A stretch of DNA of 34,811 nucleotides from Marinomonas spartinae (GTDB taxonomy: Bacteria; Pseudomonadota; Gammaproteobacteria; Pseudomonadales; Marinomonadaceae), in assembly GCF_016461715.1 (NCBI RefSeq), contig NZ_JAEMUI010000034.1:1-34811 (forward strand), written 5' to 3'. Position numbers and translations under genes: made by a program. Below, one piece after another: positions 16,333-24,183 of the stretch. The notes beneath the pieces are model-generated. The model did no database searches and was not told the origin of the DNA. It was given only the letters and a program-made list of their open reading frames with translations. Every line of letters begins with the position of its first letter. Position 1 is the first letter of the stretch.

Positions 16333-17706
16333 TTATAGCGCATATTGTTTTGCAGTGTAGTCAAGCGCCCGGAACATCCGTTCAATAATGATGTCAACGT
16401 CTTGTTTGCTACAGACGATTGGTGGCGCGCACACTATGGCATCTCCGACGGCGCGTACCAGTAAGCCTTCTTTAATGGCTTGATTTCGGCAAACGATAGT
16501 GGCTGCTGCGTTGGGGGCTAAACGTTCCTTTGAGCCTTTGTGTTTGACTAACTCTAAGGCGGCGACCATGTTTTTCGCGCGCGCTTCGCCGACGATAGGG
16601 TGCGCTTCTAGGGATTTCCAGCGCTGCTCGAAATATGGACCGACATCTTTCGCCATGTTTTCAATGGTATGTTGGCTTCGCAGAATATCCAAGGTGGCGA
16701 GCCCGGCTGCACAGGCAACGGGATGGCCCGAGTAAGTCATGCCATGAGCAAAATCTCCCTTGCCTTGAGCAAGAACTTCCGCAATTTTGTCAGATATCAT
16801 CACACCGCCGAGGGCTTGGAAACCATTGGTGACGGCTTTGGCAAACGTCATCAGATCCGGCTTAAAACCATAGGTCTGACAACCAAACCAGCTACCTGTA
16901 CGGCCAAATCCGCAGATGACTTCATCACTGATCAATAAAATGTCATGTTCGTTACAGATGCGCTGGATTTCTGGCCAGTAAGAGTCTGGTGGGATAATCA
17001 CACCACCGGCCCCTTGAATAGGCTCAGCGATAAAAGCTGCGACCTTGTCTTCGCCAAGTTCTTCGATTTTCTTTTCTAGCTCACGGGCGGCTTGTAGACC
17101 AAACTCTTCTGGCGTAAGGTCGCCACCTTCACCGAAATAATAGGGTTGTTGGATGTGATGCACATAATCAATTCCGGTGTACTGATCGTGCATGAAGGTC
17201 ATGCCCGATAGGCTAGAAGCGGCAACGGTACTTCCATGATAGGCATTGTTACGGGCGATAAAGTGCTTTTTCTCTGGTTTGCCAAGAATCTGATAATAGC
17301 GATGGACGATTTTGATGTTGGTATCGTTTGCTTCTGATCCAGAATTGGTGAAAAACACATGGTTTAAATGGTTAGGAGTGACTTGTGCCATGGCTTCCGC
17401 CATTTTCACTGCTGTGTCATTAGAGCATTGGAAGAAGTTGTTGTAGAAAGGCAGCACTTGCAGCTGCTCATGAATGGCTTCAACAATTTTTGGTTGGCTG
17501 TAGCCAAGGTTACAGCACCATAGGCCTGACATGCCATCAAGTACTTTACTGCCTTCTGAATCATAAAAATAAATATGTTCACCACGGGTGACGATTCGGC
17601 CACCACTTTTTTGATACGCTCCCACATCAGTAAAGGGGTGTATGTGGTGGGCTTGATCTAAAGCGCGTAGAGCCTCTGTTGTGGGCCCTAGAGGTTTGTT
17701 GCTCAT
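16333..17706 (-). CDS. Class III aminotransferase, putrescine(diamine):pyruvate type (SpuC-like)
   Basis: This PLP-dependent omega-aminotransferase of 457 residues resembles Pseudomonas SpuC along its length (N-terminal HPFTD, then LDGMSGLWCCNLGY). It would convert putrescine or cadaverine with pyruvate to the amino-aldehyde and alanine. Motifs: NSGSEANDT near 121, RNNAYHGST near 152, AEPIQGAGG near 228, D261 in ISDEVICGFGRTG (pyridine nitrogen), the PLP lysine K290 in TFAKAVTNG, and YSGHPVACAAG. AGGAGAG lies just before the ATG. The aldehyde dehydrogenase that could use its product is encoded upstream on the same strand, but 227 bp with two hairpins separate them. Other primary amines, beta-alanine or 4-aminobutyrate remain possible substrates. 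Confidence 0.88.
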   Translation of the reverse strand: MSNKPLGPTTEALRALDQAHHIHPFTDVGAYQKSGGRIVTRGEHIYFYDSEGSKVLDGMSGLWCCNLGYSQPKIVEAIHEQLQVLPFYNNFFQCSNDTAVKMAEAMAQVTPNHLNHVFFTNSGSEANDTNIKIVHRYYQILGKPEKKHFIARNNAYHGSTVAASSLSGMTFMHDQYTGIDYVHHIQQPYYFGEGGDLTPEEFGLQAARELEKKIEELGEDKVAAFIAEPIQGAGGVIIPPDSYWPEIQRICNEHDILLISDEVICGFGRTGSWFGCQTYGFKPDLMTFAKAVTNGFQALGGVMISDKIAEVLAQGKGDFAHGMTYSGHPVACAAGLATLDILRSQHTIENMAKDVGPYFEQRWKSLEAHPIVGEARAKNMVAALELVKHKGSKERLAPNAAATIVCRNQAIKEGLLVRAVGDAIVCAPPIVCSKQDVDIIIERMFRALDYTAKQYAL

Positions 17707-17822
17707 GGATGCTCTCCTATGACAATAAGGTTCGTTTGCTTAGGAGTGCTCCCCTTTAATGGCAAACAAGTGAAAGTCGATAACGACTCGATTAAGGTAT
17801 CATTGTCGCTTATGGTATCTAC

Positions 17823-17890
17823 AAAAGGGATCGGTTGGGATTACCCTTTTAGGTAGGGAATGGCAATGCACTCACCAGTATGGTGAGTGC
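17823..17890 (-). other. Two stem-loops between the aldehyde dehydrogenase and aminotransferase genes
   Basis: GCACTCACCA (17868-17877) pairs with TGGTGAGTGC (17881-17890) around a 3-base loop, giving a perfect 10-bp stem. AAAAGGG (17823-17829) pairs with CCCTTTT (17844-17850) further on. On the minus strand they follow the aldehyde dehydrogenase stop and precede the aminotransferase start. The first lacks a T-run, so RNA stabilisation, attenuation or partial termination is as likely as full termination. Confidence 0.55.
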
Positions 17891-17933
17891 TAGGATTACT
17901 ACAGATGCCAGTGGTAAGACTGAGCTTAAATGC

Positions 17934-19358
17934 TTATTGGTAACCAACAATGCCTTTGATTTCTAGAAAATCGTGGAAACCAAACTCGCCCCATTCACGT
18001 CCATTACCGGATTGTTTGTAGCCGCCAAATGGTGCGCGTGGATCGAAATCATTACGGTTGAGATAGACGGTACCAGCGCGCATTTTTCTCGCTACAGAAC
18101 GGGCGCGTTCTAAACTGCCCGATTCGATGTAAGCGGCCAATCCATAAGGCGTATCATTGGCAATTTGGATGGCTTCTTCTTCGCTGTGGTAAGGAATGAT
18201 ACAGAGTACTGGACCGAAGACCTCTTCTTGGGCAATGGTTGAATCGTTACGTACGTTAGCAAATGCGGTAGGGCGAATAAAATACCCTTTATCTAGACCG
18301 TCAGGGCGACCAGTACCACCGACGATCAGTTCGTTACCGGCATCAACGGCGTTTTGAATCATGCCATTGACCTTGTCAAATTGCAGTGCGTTGGATAGGG
18401 GACCGATGTCAGTGTCTTCCGATAATGGATCTCCGACTCGAGTATTCAAGGCGGTCTCTTTGACCAATTGTACTGCCTGATCGTGAAGGGCTGCGGGTAC
18501 TAGCATGCGTGTTGGGGCGTTACATGATTGCCCAACGTTACGGAAACATTGCTTGGCTCCCCAACGAACTGCGCCCTCGAAATCGGCATCGTCTAGGATC
18601 ACAAAGGGAGATTTACCGCCTAATTCCAGTGACACACGTTTGATATTATCTGCCGCGGCTTTAGAGACTTGTACCCCTGCACGGGTTGAACCCGTTAAGG
18701 AAACCATATCAATATCCGGGTGGCTGCTAATGGCGGAGCCGACCTCTGGTCCATCCCCATACACCATATTAAATACACCAGCTGGGACGCCTGCTTCATG
18801 GAGAATTTCCGCAAATAATTGAGCTGAAAGAGGCGTCATTTCACTCGGTTTTAGCACGATAGTACAGCCACAGGCCAAAGCTGGTGCAACTTTACAAGCA
18901 ATCTGGTTCATCGGCCAGTTCCATGGAGTGATAAAGCCACATACCCCAATTGGCTCTTTTACTATGTGGCTATCGCCCAGTTCATTTTCAAAGGAGAAGT
19001 CGGCTAATACATCCCGAGCAGTGATAAAATGCAACATGCCAATGGGAGATTGTGCTGAACGGCTCATGGAAATGGCCGCTCCCATTTCGGCGGTAATGGC
19101 TTGAGCCATGTCTTCGAGGCGAGTTTTATAGACTGCAATAATACGGTCTAAAACGGCTAAGCGTTCTTCACGGCTCGTTTGTGACCAGGAAACAAAGGCG
19201 TTGCGCGAGGCGGTGACGGCTTGATCGACATCGCTTTTTTTCCCCAAACTGACTTGCGCAATGACCTCTTGCGTAGAGGGATTAATCACTTCCTTAATAG
19301 ACGTGCTGTCGGATGGCACCCAAGTACCATTGATATAGAATTTATTATAGTGTTTCAT
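17934..19358 (-). CDS. NAD(P)-dependent aldehyde dehydrogenase
   Basis: This enzyme of 474 residues oxidises an aldehyde to the acid. Catalytic and cofactor residues are all present: N147 in FITPWNWP, K170 in IVLKPSE, the glycine-rich GSTRAG at 223-228, E245 in LELGGKSP, and the nucleophile C279 in NVGQSCNAPTR. I chose the ATG at 19358 because AGGAAGAG lies just upstream and the family usually starts here; a longer frame to 19448 adds 30 unlikely residues. Next to a SpuC-like aminotransferase and a glutamylamine synthetase it would suit 4-aminobutanal, 5-aminopentanal or a gamma-glutamyl aldehyde, but it is not close enough to PuuC/KauB to name it. It is divergent from a LuxR-type regulator, with a GC-rich palindrome between. 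Confidence 0.88.
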   Translation of the reverse strand: MKHYNKFYINGTWVPSDSTSIKEVINPSTQEVIAQVSLGKKSDVDQAVTASRNAFVSWSQTSREERLAVLDRIIAVYKTRLEDMAQAITAEMGAAISMSRSAQSPIGMLHFITARDVLADFSFENELGDSHIVKEPIGVCGFITPWNWPMNQIACKVAPALACGCTIVLKPSEMTPLSAQLFAEILHEAGVPAGVFNMVYGDGPEVGSAISSHPDIDMVSLTGSTRAGVQVSKAAADNIKRVSLELGGKSPFVILDDADFEGAVRWGAKQCFRNVGQSCNAPTRMLVPAALHDQAVQLVKETALNTRVGDPLSEDTDIGPLSNALQFDKVNGMIQNAVDAGNELIVGGTGRPDGLDKGYFIRPTAFANVRNDSTIAQEEVFGPVLCIIPYHSEEEAIQIANDTPYGLAAYIESGSLERARSVARKMRAGTVYLNRNDFDPRAPFGGYKQSGNGREWGEFGFHDFLEIKGIVGYQ

Positions 19359-19420
19359 GGTGTCTCTTCCTTCACGTAGCGTGTTTACCGATTGTAGCGA
19401 CCTTGTTAGGTAGAAAACAT

Positions 19421-19437
19421 ACCTCCTATGGGGGAGG
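19421..19437. promoter_or_regulatory. GC-rich palindrome between aldehyde dehydrogenase and LuxR-type regulator
   Basis: ACCTCCTATGGGGGAGG is an imperfect palindrome (CCTCC against GGAGG). It lies almost midway between the divergent starts, 63 bp from the dehydrogenase and 60 bp from the regulator. A related sequence, ACCCACTAGGGG, precedes the glutamylamine synthetase at 21580-21591. The shared core ACC-N2-CTA-(N)-GGGG suggests one regulator for both, probably one of the two adjacent LuxR-type proteins. Confidence 0.45.
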
Positions 19438-19496
19438 CGTTTTGGCAATGGATTTGCTTATTGTTTTGTATTCATATAATAAGAGCAACTGGAACT

Positions 19497-20345
19497 ATGT
19501 CTTTTTTAGCCCTTTTTAGTCAGCACTCAGTGCGCCTATCTTCCTATTTGGGGACCGAGGCATTTGTGCCCGAAATGGTTTCTATGTTTAAAGCGCTGGT
19601 GGATATCGACAATATCACTATTTTAGCTTATCCATCAAAAACCATGCCTCGAGTGGAATACAATGAACTTCCCAATGGTCTTATACAGACCTCGATTGAT
19701 AAGTTTTTAAATGGCACTTTTTTGCTTGATCCTTATTACATGGCCGCAACAAAAGCCCAAAAACAGGGTTTTTTTGCCTTGTCTGAGCTTTCCCCAGAGG
19801 GGTTTAAGAAGAGTGAGTATTATCACGCTTATTACAAAAACAGTGGTTTAAATGATGAGTGTGGTTATCTTATTTGGCTGGGCAATGATGATGCGTTTAT
19901 CAACATTTCGCTAAGCCGAATGAATCAACAAGACGTCTTTGATGCTGACACTTTAAAGCGGTTAAACGATATCTGTCCGATGGTTGATTGGCTGGTAAAG
20001 CAGCATTGGACGAAAGAAATACATAGCTCCCCTTCGTTTAATTTGCGGCAGCGTTTAGAAATTGCCTTGGACGGCTTTGGCACGAGTTTGTTAACCGATA
20101 GAGAAAGCCAAACTGTGGGGATGATTCTGCATGGTTACTCCAATAAAGCGATTTCAGAGCGCCTTCATATCTCTGTTGAAACCGTCAAATTACACCGTAA
20201 AAATGCTTACGCTAAACTGGATGTGACGACGGCAGGCGAGCTATTTAATCTGTTTTTAGATTCGGTCATGAGTATTCACGACGATATGGAGGGTGATCCA
20301 CTGAGTTATTATATGAACGCAAGAACCATCGTTCAGGCGCCATGA
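19497..20345 (+). CDS. LuxR-family HTH regulator A, no receiver domain
   Basis: This is a 282-residue transcription factor. The N-terminal 180 or so residues form a domain I cannot name; it has neither receiver-type aspartates nor the clear features of an acyl-homoserine-lactone pocket. The C-terminal LuxR HTH begins LTDRES at about 199 and includes GYSNKAISERLHISVETVKL. The ATG at 19497 follows TGGAAC; a longer frame from 19428 has no ribosome site. It is divergent from the aldehyde dehydrogenase and probably regulates it. It is a paralogue of the regulator at 20409-21227: both have an [FY]LLDP motif, a following SP.[GS]F..[ST][ER]YY-type segment in the sensory domain, and the same overall layout. 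Confidence 0.82.
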   Translation: MSFLALFSQHSVRLSSYLGTEAFVPEMVSMFKALVDIDNITILAYPSKTMPRVEYNELPNGLIQTSIDKFLNGTFLLDPYYMAATKAQKQGFFALSELSPEGFKKSEYYHAYYKNSGLNDECGYLIWLGNDDAFINISLSRMNQQDVFDADTLKRLNDICPMVDWLVKQHWTKEIHSSPSFNLRQRLEIALDGFGTSLLTDRESQTVGMILHGYSNKAISERLHISVETVKLHRKNAYAKLDVTTAGELFNLFLDSVMSIHDDMEGDPLSYYMNARTIVQAP

Positions 20346-20408
20346 TGGTTAGTACTGAATTCCATCCATTGGTGAGGCACTGTGGACGAACAAGATACTG
20401 CTCTTTTT

Positions 20409-21227
20409 TTAAGCTCTGAGGGGCTCTAGCCCTTCTAAGTGCTGTAAAAACAAGGTGAAAATGTCGGCCTGATTATTTGTGTTGAGACGACTGTGGATGT
20501 TTTTACGGTGTACCTTAATCGTGCCGACACTGATACCAAGTTGGTCTGCAATGGACTTTGAAGAGTGCCCTTGTAATAGTAGACCGAGCACTTCTTGTTC
20601 TCTATCGGTTAAGACACCTTTAGCAAAGGTTTTAAGTGCTTGCTTAAGAGGACTGTTTCTCCTGACGTTATCCACATAATTTTGAGACTGGGCCAGCCAA
20701 AACTGTTGAACCAGTGATTCAATCATGGGAAAAACCATTTTCAGGTTATTCAGTTCACTGCGTAATATTGAGCCAACGGTTTTTTTGCGACCTAAGGTAA
20801 TCACAAATGTGGTTGAGCGATTAAGGTTAATCAGAATGTTTATTTCGTCGACTAAATCAAATGCTTGATAGCACTGTTGATAGTAACGAGTTTGCTCAAA
20901 AGAATCCGGTGCTAAATCGGCTAAGCGGTGAATGCCAGATGACACGCCTTGTTGTATGGCATTGAAGAGCGGGTCTAATAAATAAAAATTGTTAAGATAA
21001 GCATGGAGCGTCGGGCTTTCTTCTGGCGTAATCTTTGGGTGGATTAGAATGGGTTTAAAGGTTTTTTTATAAGTAATGAGATTAATATCGTCAAAATAAC
21101 ATAAGCCACTTAAAAAGCTTTCTAAGACACAAGGAAAACTGTGAATTCGCAAATGACTGGTAACAACGGCTAAGTCTTTCATCAAGTCTGATGGGGAGAT
21201 CTGGCCGTTCTTGTATCGTTGTAACAT
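20409..21227 (-). CDS. LuxR-family HTH regulator B, paralogue of regulator A
   Basis: This is a 272-residue regulator with the same build as its convergent neighbour: an N-terminal sensory domain of unknown type containing FYLLDPLF and a DSFEQTRYYQ segment, then a LuxR HTH (LTDREQEVLGLLLQGHSSKS onward, about 206-250). The reading from the second methionine, at 21227, is preferred because GAGGA lies six bases before it; the ATG at 21233 is only two bases away from that site. It sits between regulator A and the glutamylamine synthetase, so it may control the latter. The shared domain of the pair may bind an amine or its aldehyde, but this is only inferred from the neighbours. Confidence 0.82.
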   Translation of the reverse strand: MLQRYKNGQISPSDLMKDLAVVTSHLRIHSFPCVLESFLSGLCYFDDINLITYKKTFKPILIHPKITPEESPTLHAYLNNFYLLDPLFNAIQQGVSSGIHRLADLAPDSFEQTRYYQQCYQAFDLVDEINILINLNRSTTFVITLGRKKTVGSILRSELNNLKMVFPMIESLVQQFWLAQSQNYVDNVRRNSPLKQALKTFAKGVLTDREQEVLGLLLQGHSSKSIADQLGISVGTIKVHRKNIHSRLNTNNQADIFTLFLQHLEGLEPLRA

Positions 21228-21579
21228 AGGCATTCCTCATCTTACTTTCATCACTTTTTAGACGAAAGTGTGCTGTTCGCCATAACCCTGACGGATGTTT
21301 CATTATAGAGCACATGGACTATTATTGTCTTTTTTGGGGGCTTTCATGTTGCCCTTCTTTCTTTTTCAATCCATCACACATTTTCTTAGCAAAGCTTGGG
21401 CCAAAGATAATTTTGCGGGTAAAAATCATTCTAGACCATAAGAAACATTCTTAATTCTCTTAAAAAATGCCCATGTAAGAAGAGAAATATCATTGATTTT
21501 AATAGGGAATTGACAGGTCTATTTTTAGCTTGTGGTGCGAGGGCTTTTTGTCGATGTCGAAATAACGCGCTATTCATAT

Positions 21580-21591
21580 ACCCACTAGGGG
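21580..21591. promoter_or_regulatory. Second copy of the ACC-CTA-GGGG motif, upstream of the glutamylamine synthetase
   Basis: ACCCACTAGGGG lies 73 bp before the synthetase start and is preceded by an AT-rich tract. It resembles the palindrome at 19421-19437. Two TGTCGA repeats (about 21549-21560) lie just before it. The remainder of the 436-bp region 21228-21663 is AT-rich and shows no gene. Confidence 0.4.
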
Positions 21592-21595
21592 ATAG

Positions 21596-21621
21596 TTACT
21601 CTTGATAATTGTTGAGAGTAA
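21596..21621. promoter_or_regulatory. 7-bp inverted repeat, likely operator of the glutamylamine synthetase
   Basis: TTACTCT (21596-21602) is repeated inverted as AGAGTAA (21615-21621) with 12 bases between. It ends 42 bp before the ATG, in the promoter area. A TATAAT at 21639-21644 could be the -10, but no -35 has proper spacing, which would suit a promoter needing an activator. Confidence 0.35.
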
Positions 21622-21663
21622 GGTGCTTTATAGCGGTATATAATCCAAAAGAGAGTAGTGTAT

Positions 21664-22998
21664 ATGTTAGTAAATGATGAGAAGCCAACCGAGTTTGATG
21701 TGTTTATAACGGACTTTAATGGCAACTTGCGTGGCAAACGTTTCCCAGCGGAAAGTATAGAAGAGATTATGCAAGAAGGGATGAAGCTACCCTTATCTGT
21801 TGTTGCGCTGGATAACTGGGGGAATGATGTTCTCAAAAATGGCTTAGTGTTTGAAACGGGTGATAGTGATGGGCTCTGTCTTCCCGTGCAAAATAAAGCG
21901 GTGCCTGTGCCTTGGGCAGAACAACCTCGTAAGCAAATACTTGCCATGATCCATAAACCAGATGGTTCGCCTTGTCATCTGGATCCTCGTCAAATACTTA
22001 AAAATATTGTTGATCGCTATAAAAAACTGGGTCTAACGCCTGTTGTGGCAACGGAACTTGAGTTCTATCTTTTAGATCGTGAGTCGGAAACATTACAACG
22101 TCCCATTCCTCCTGTTGTGCGCAATGGTAATGGTCGCCGTTTACAAGAAACGGATTGTTATTCAGTGAAAGAGATGGATGGCTTGGCGGTGTTCTTCGCG
22201 GATGTGCGAGAAGCATGTAATCAACAGAATATTCCAGCGGATACGATTATTTCTGAGTTAGGCCCCGGCCAATTTGAAATTAACATGGTGCACACTGATG
22301 ATGCGCTACTCGCGGCAGATCACGCCAGTATGTTTAAGCGCCTAATTAGCGGCGTGTCTAGAAAGCATGGTATGGCGTCGACCTTCATGGCAAAACCTTA
22401 TCCAAATGAAAGTGGTAATGGTATGCATGTGCATTTTAGTGTGATCGATGAAGACGGGAAAAACGTCTTTGATAACGGCACAGATGAAGGCTCCGCTTTA
22501 TTAAAGCAAGCGGTTGCTGGATTACTGAATCACATGGCTGACAGTATGTTGGTGTTTGCCCCTCATCTGAACTCTTATCGTCGTTTCCAAGCCGGGGCGT
22601 ATACGCCAACCTTCGCAGGTTGGGGATACGGTAACCGCACGGTAGCGGTCCGCATACCAGAAAGTCCTAACGCTGCTAGACGAATTGAACATCGAGTATC
22701 GGGAGCGGATGCGAACCCATACTTGGTATTGGCGGCTGTGTTGGGTGCGGCTTTAAATGGTATTGAAAATAAAATGTCGCCACCTAGTCCGATTGAAGGC
22801 AATGCCTACACGTTAGTGGACTTGTATGAAAGTCTGCCGAGCCGTTGGGACGATGCAACAGAATTTTTTAAAGATAGCCAATTTCTAAACGAATATCTTG
22901 GCGAAGCCTTTGTTAATGCTTTTTCAGCAGCCAAAGAACAGGAGCAAAACCGTTTGTTTGGGCAGATCTCAGACATTGAATACAAGTCTTACTTATAG
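21664..22998 (+). CDS. Gamma-glutamylamine (polyamine) synthetase, PuuA/SpuI-like
   Basis: This glutamine-synthetase-fold enzyme of 444 residues is in the size class of PuuA and the Pseudomonas Spu/Pau enzymes. It would ligate glutamate to putrescine or another amine at the cost of ATP. Active-site segments are visible: TELEFYLL and ELGPGQFEIN (metal sites), NGMHVHFS (ATP/metal histidine), and IPESPNAARRIEHRVSGADANPYL (substrate arginine region). A GlnA role is unlikely, because the N-terminus lacks the usual GlnA layout, the adenylylation-site region is absent and the context is amine catabolism. The ATG at 21664 is preferred to the GTG at 21658, since GAGAG lies eight bases before it. A good terminator follows. 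No PuuB-type oxidase is adjacent. Anilides or alkylamines are alternative substrates. Confidence 0.85.
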   Translation: MLVNDEKPTEFDVFITDFNGNLRGKRFPAESIEEIMQEGMKLPLSVVALDNWGNDVLKNGLVFETGDSDGLCLPVQNKAVPVPWAEQPRKQILAMIHKPDGSPCHLDPRQILKNIVDRYKKLGLTPVVATELEFYLLDRESETLQRPIPPVVRNGNGRRLQETDCYSVKEMDGLAVFFADVREACNQQNIPADTIISELGPGQFEINMVHTDDALLAADHASMFKRLISGVSRKHGMASTFMAKPYPNESGNGMHVHFSVIDEDGKNVFDNGTDEGSALLKQAVAGLLNHMADSMLVFAPHLNSYRRFQAGAYTPTFAGWGYGNRTVAVRIPESPNAARRIEHRVSGADANPYLVLAAVLGAALNGIENKMSPPSPIEGNAYTLVDLYESLPSRWDDATEFFKDSQFLNEYLGEAFVNAFSAAKEQEQNRLFGQISDIEYKSYL

Positions 22999-23037
22999 AT
23001 GTCATCACAAAATGACAAACGACGCGTCATAATTAAA

Positions 23038-23076
23038 GAGCCCTGAGTCAGTGTGATAAACCCTGTCTCAGGGCTT
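23038..23076 (+). terminator. Terminator after the glutamylamine synthetase
   Basis: AGCCCTGAG (23039-23047) pairs with CTCAGGGCT (23067-23075) around a 19-base loop, followed by TATATATTTT. It is 40 bp after the stop codon. It would separate the synthetase from the amidotransferase gene unless read-through occurs. Confidence 0.7.
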
Positions 23077-23094
23077 ATATATTTTATCAACCGC

Positions 23095-23283
23095 ATGGTT
23101 GCAAACCGATTCTGTTGTGTCTTTTGGTCTTGTCTATATCTACTTACCTATGATTTTTCCAACGTTCTATTAGAGATCACACCTAAGGGAAATGCCTTAG
23201 TCACTCTTATGATCGTCGCAGTGGCACTATCTGTGCTTATTACTTTATGCATTATGTGTCGTCAAAAGCGTGTTGTGGGGTAA
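23095..23283 (+). CDS. Possible small membrane protein, unrecognised
   Basis: An open frame of 62 codons from the ATG at 23095 ends 20 bp before the amidotransferase start. The predicted product has a hydrophobic N-terminal segment (about 6-19) and a clear membrane segment (ALVTLMIVAVALSVLITLCI) followed by positive residues, as in a small inner-membrane protein. No ribosome site precedes the ATG, and a longer reading would begin with a GTG inside the terminator loop. I recognise no family. It may be only an open frame. Confidence 0.25.
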   Translation: MVANRFCCVFWSCLYLLTYDFSNVLLEITPKGNALVTLMIVAVALSVLITLCIMCRQKRVVG

Positions 23284-23303
23284 ATTGACTAGAGGAGTAG
23301 TTA

Positions 23304-24038
23304 ATGAAAATTGGAATCTTAGCGGCAGGGACTACGCCAGAGCACTTGAGTTCAGAGTTTTCTACCTATGCGGATATGTTTATCCAAGCATTGGAGGTCT
23401 TGCATCCTGAGGTATCCTTTGAGGCTTATGATGTGCGTGATGACGAATTTCCTGAAAGTCATGTCGCTTGTGATAGTTGGTTAATTACTGGGTCAAAATC
23501 GGCTGTATATGAGAATTCTTCTTGGATGCAAGGTTTACAAGCTCTGATACGCACCATAGATGAGCATAAACAGCCTTTGGTGGGCATTTGTTTTGGTCAT
23601 CAAATTATTGCGCAAGCGTTGGGGGGGCAGGTTGATCGCTACCAAGGAGGGTGGGGCGTGGGTATCCATCGATACGAAGTAATCGATCAAATGGCTCAGG
23701 CACAGTTAGGCAAAAAAAACTTTGCTGTGTGTGCGTTCCATCAAGATCAGATAGTGGAGAAACCGTCGCAGGCAAAGGTGTTTGCTCGGTCTGACTTTTG
23801 TGAATTCGCGGGGCTTTTGTATGAAGATCATATTCTTACGGTACAGGGACACCCTGAGTTTTCCCGTAAGTTCGAAGGTTGCTTGTTGGATATGTACGAT
23901 AACATGTTAGCTCCAGACATATTGAGTCAAGCAAGGGATAGTCTCTATAGTGAAGATCTACAATCGAGTCAAATGTTAGCTTGGATTGGGGAATTTTTGA
24001 CACAACCCCGTTGCTCCGAAGAAATATTGTCCCACTGA
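23304..24038 (+). CDS. Class I glutamine amidotransferase-type hydrolase
   Basis: This is a 244-residue protein with the class I amidotransferase fold of the GMP-synthase glutaminase type. The triad is intact: nucleophile C96 in VGICFGHQIIAQALGG, with H183 and E185 in QGHPEF. It stands alone without a synthetase domain. In the polyamine pathway the matching step is hydrolysis of gamma-glutamyl-GABA by PuuD, but PuuD belongs to a different subgroup. Pairing of a glutamine-synthetase-like ligase with this kind of amidotransferase is also known from aniline degradation (TdnQ/TdnT), where it splits the gamma-glutamyl amide. A gamma-glutamyl hydrolase role is therefore likely but unproven. GAGGAG precedes the ATG. 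Confidence 0.82.
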   Translation: MKIGILAAGTTPEHLSSEFSTYADMFIQALEVLHPEVSFEAYDVRDDEFPESHVACDSWLITGSKSAVYENSSWMQGLQALIRTIDEHKQPLVGICFGHQIIAQALGGQVDRYQGGWGVGIHRYEVIDQMAQAQLGKKNFAVCAFHQDQIVEKPSQAKVFARSDFCEFAGLLYEDHILTVQGHPEFSRKFEGCLLDMYDNMLAPDILSQARDSLYSEDLQSSQMLAWIGEFLTQPRCSEEILSH

Positions 24039-24083
24039 CAAAGTTGTCTCTTGTTAAGAGAAATTAATCGGCTATAACCATAG

Positions 24084-24125
24084 AAACGGCAGAACGCCCT
24101 AAGTAGTATTTGGGATCTGCCGTTT
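24084..24125. terminator. Terminator between amidotransferase and nitroreductase
   Basis: AAACGGCAGA (24084-24093) pairs with TCTGCCGTTT (24116-24125). A 3-bp CCC/GGG extension lies inside. It separates convergent genes and can work in either direction. Confidence 0.7.
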
Positions 24126-24183
24126 GTAATTGTCTATGGATAGAATGGTGAATAGATAGGTTTTTCGCTCTATCTCCGTTTAT

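Noticed and set aside
23304..24038. Naming the amidotransferase puuD.
   Set aside because: Its motif (GICFGHQ, GMP-synthase type) differs from the PuuD subgroup; only the pathway position suggests it.
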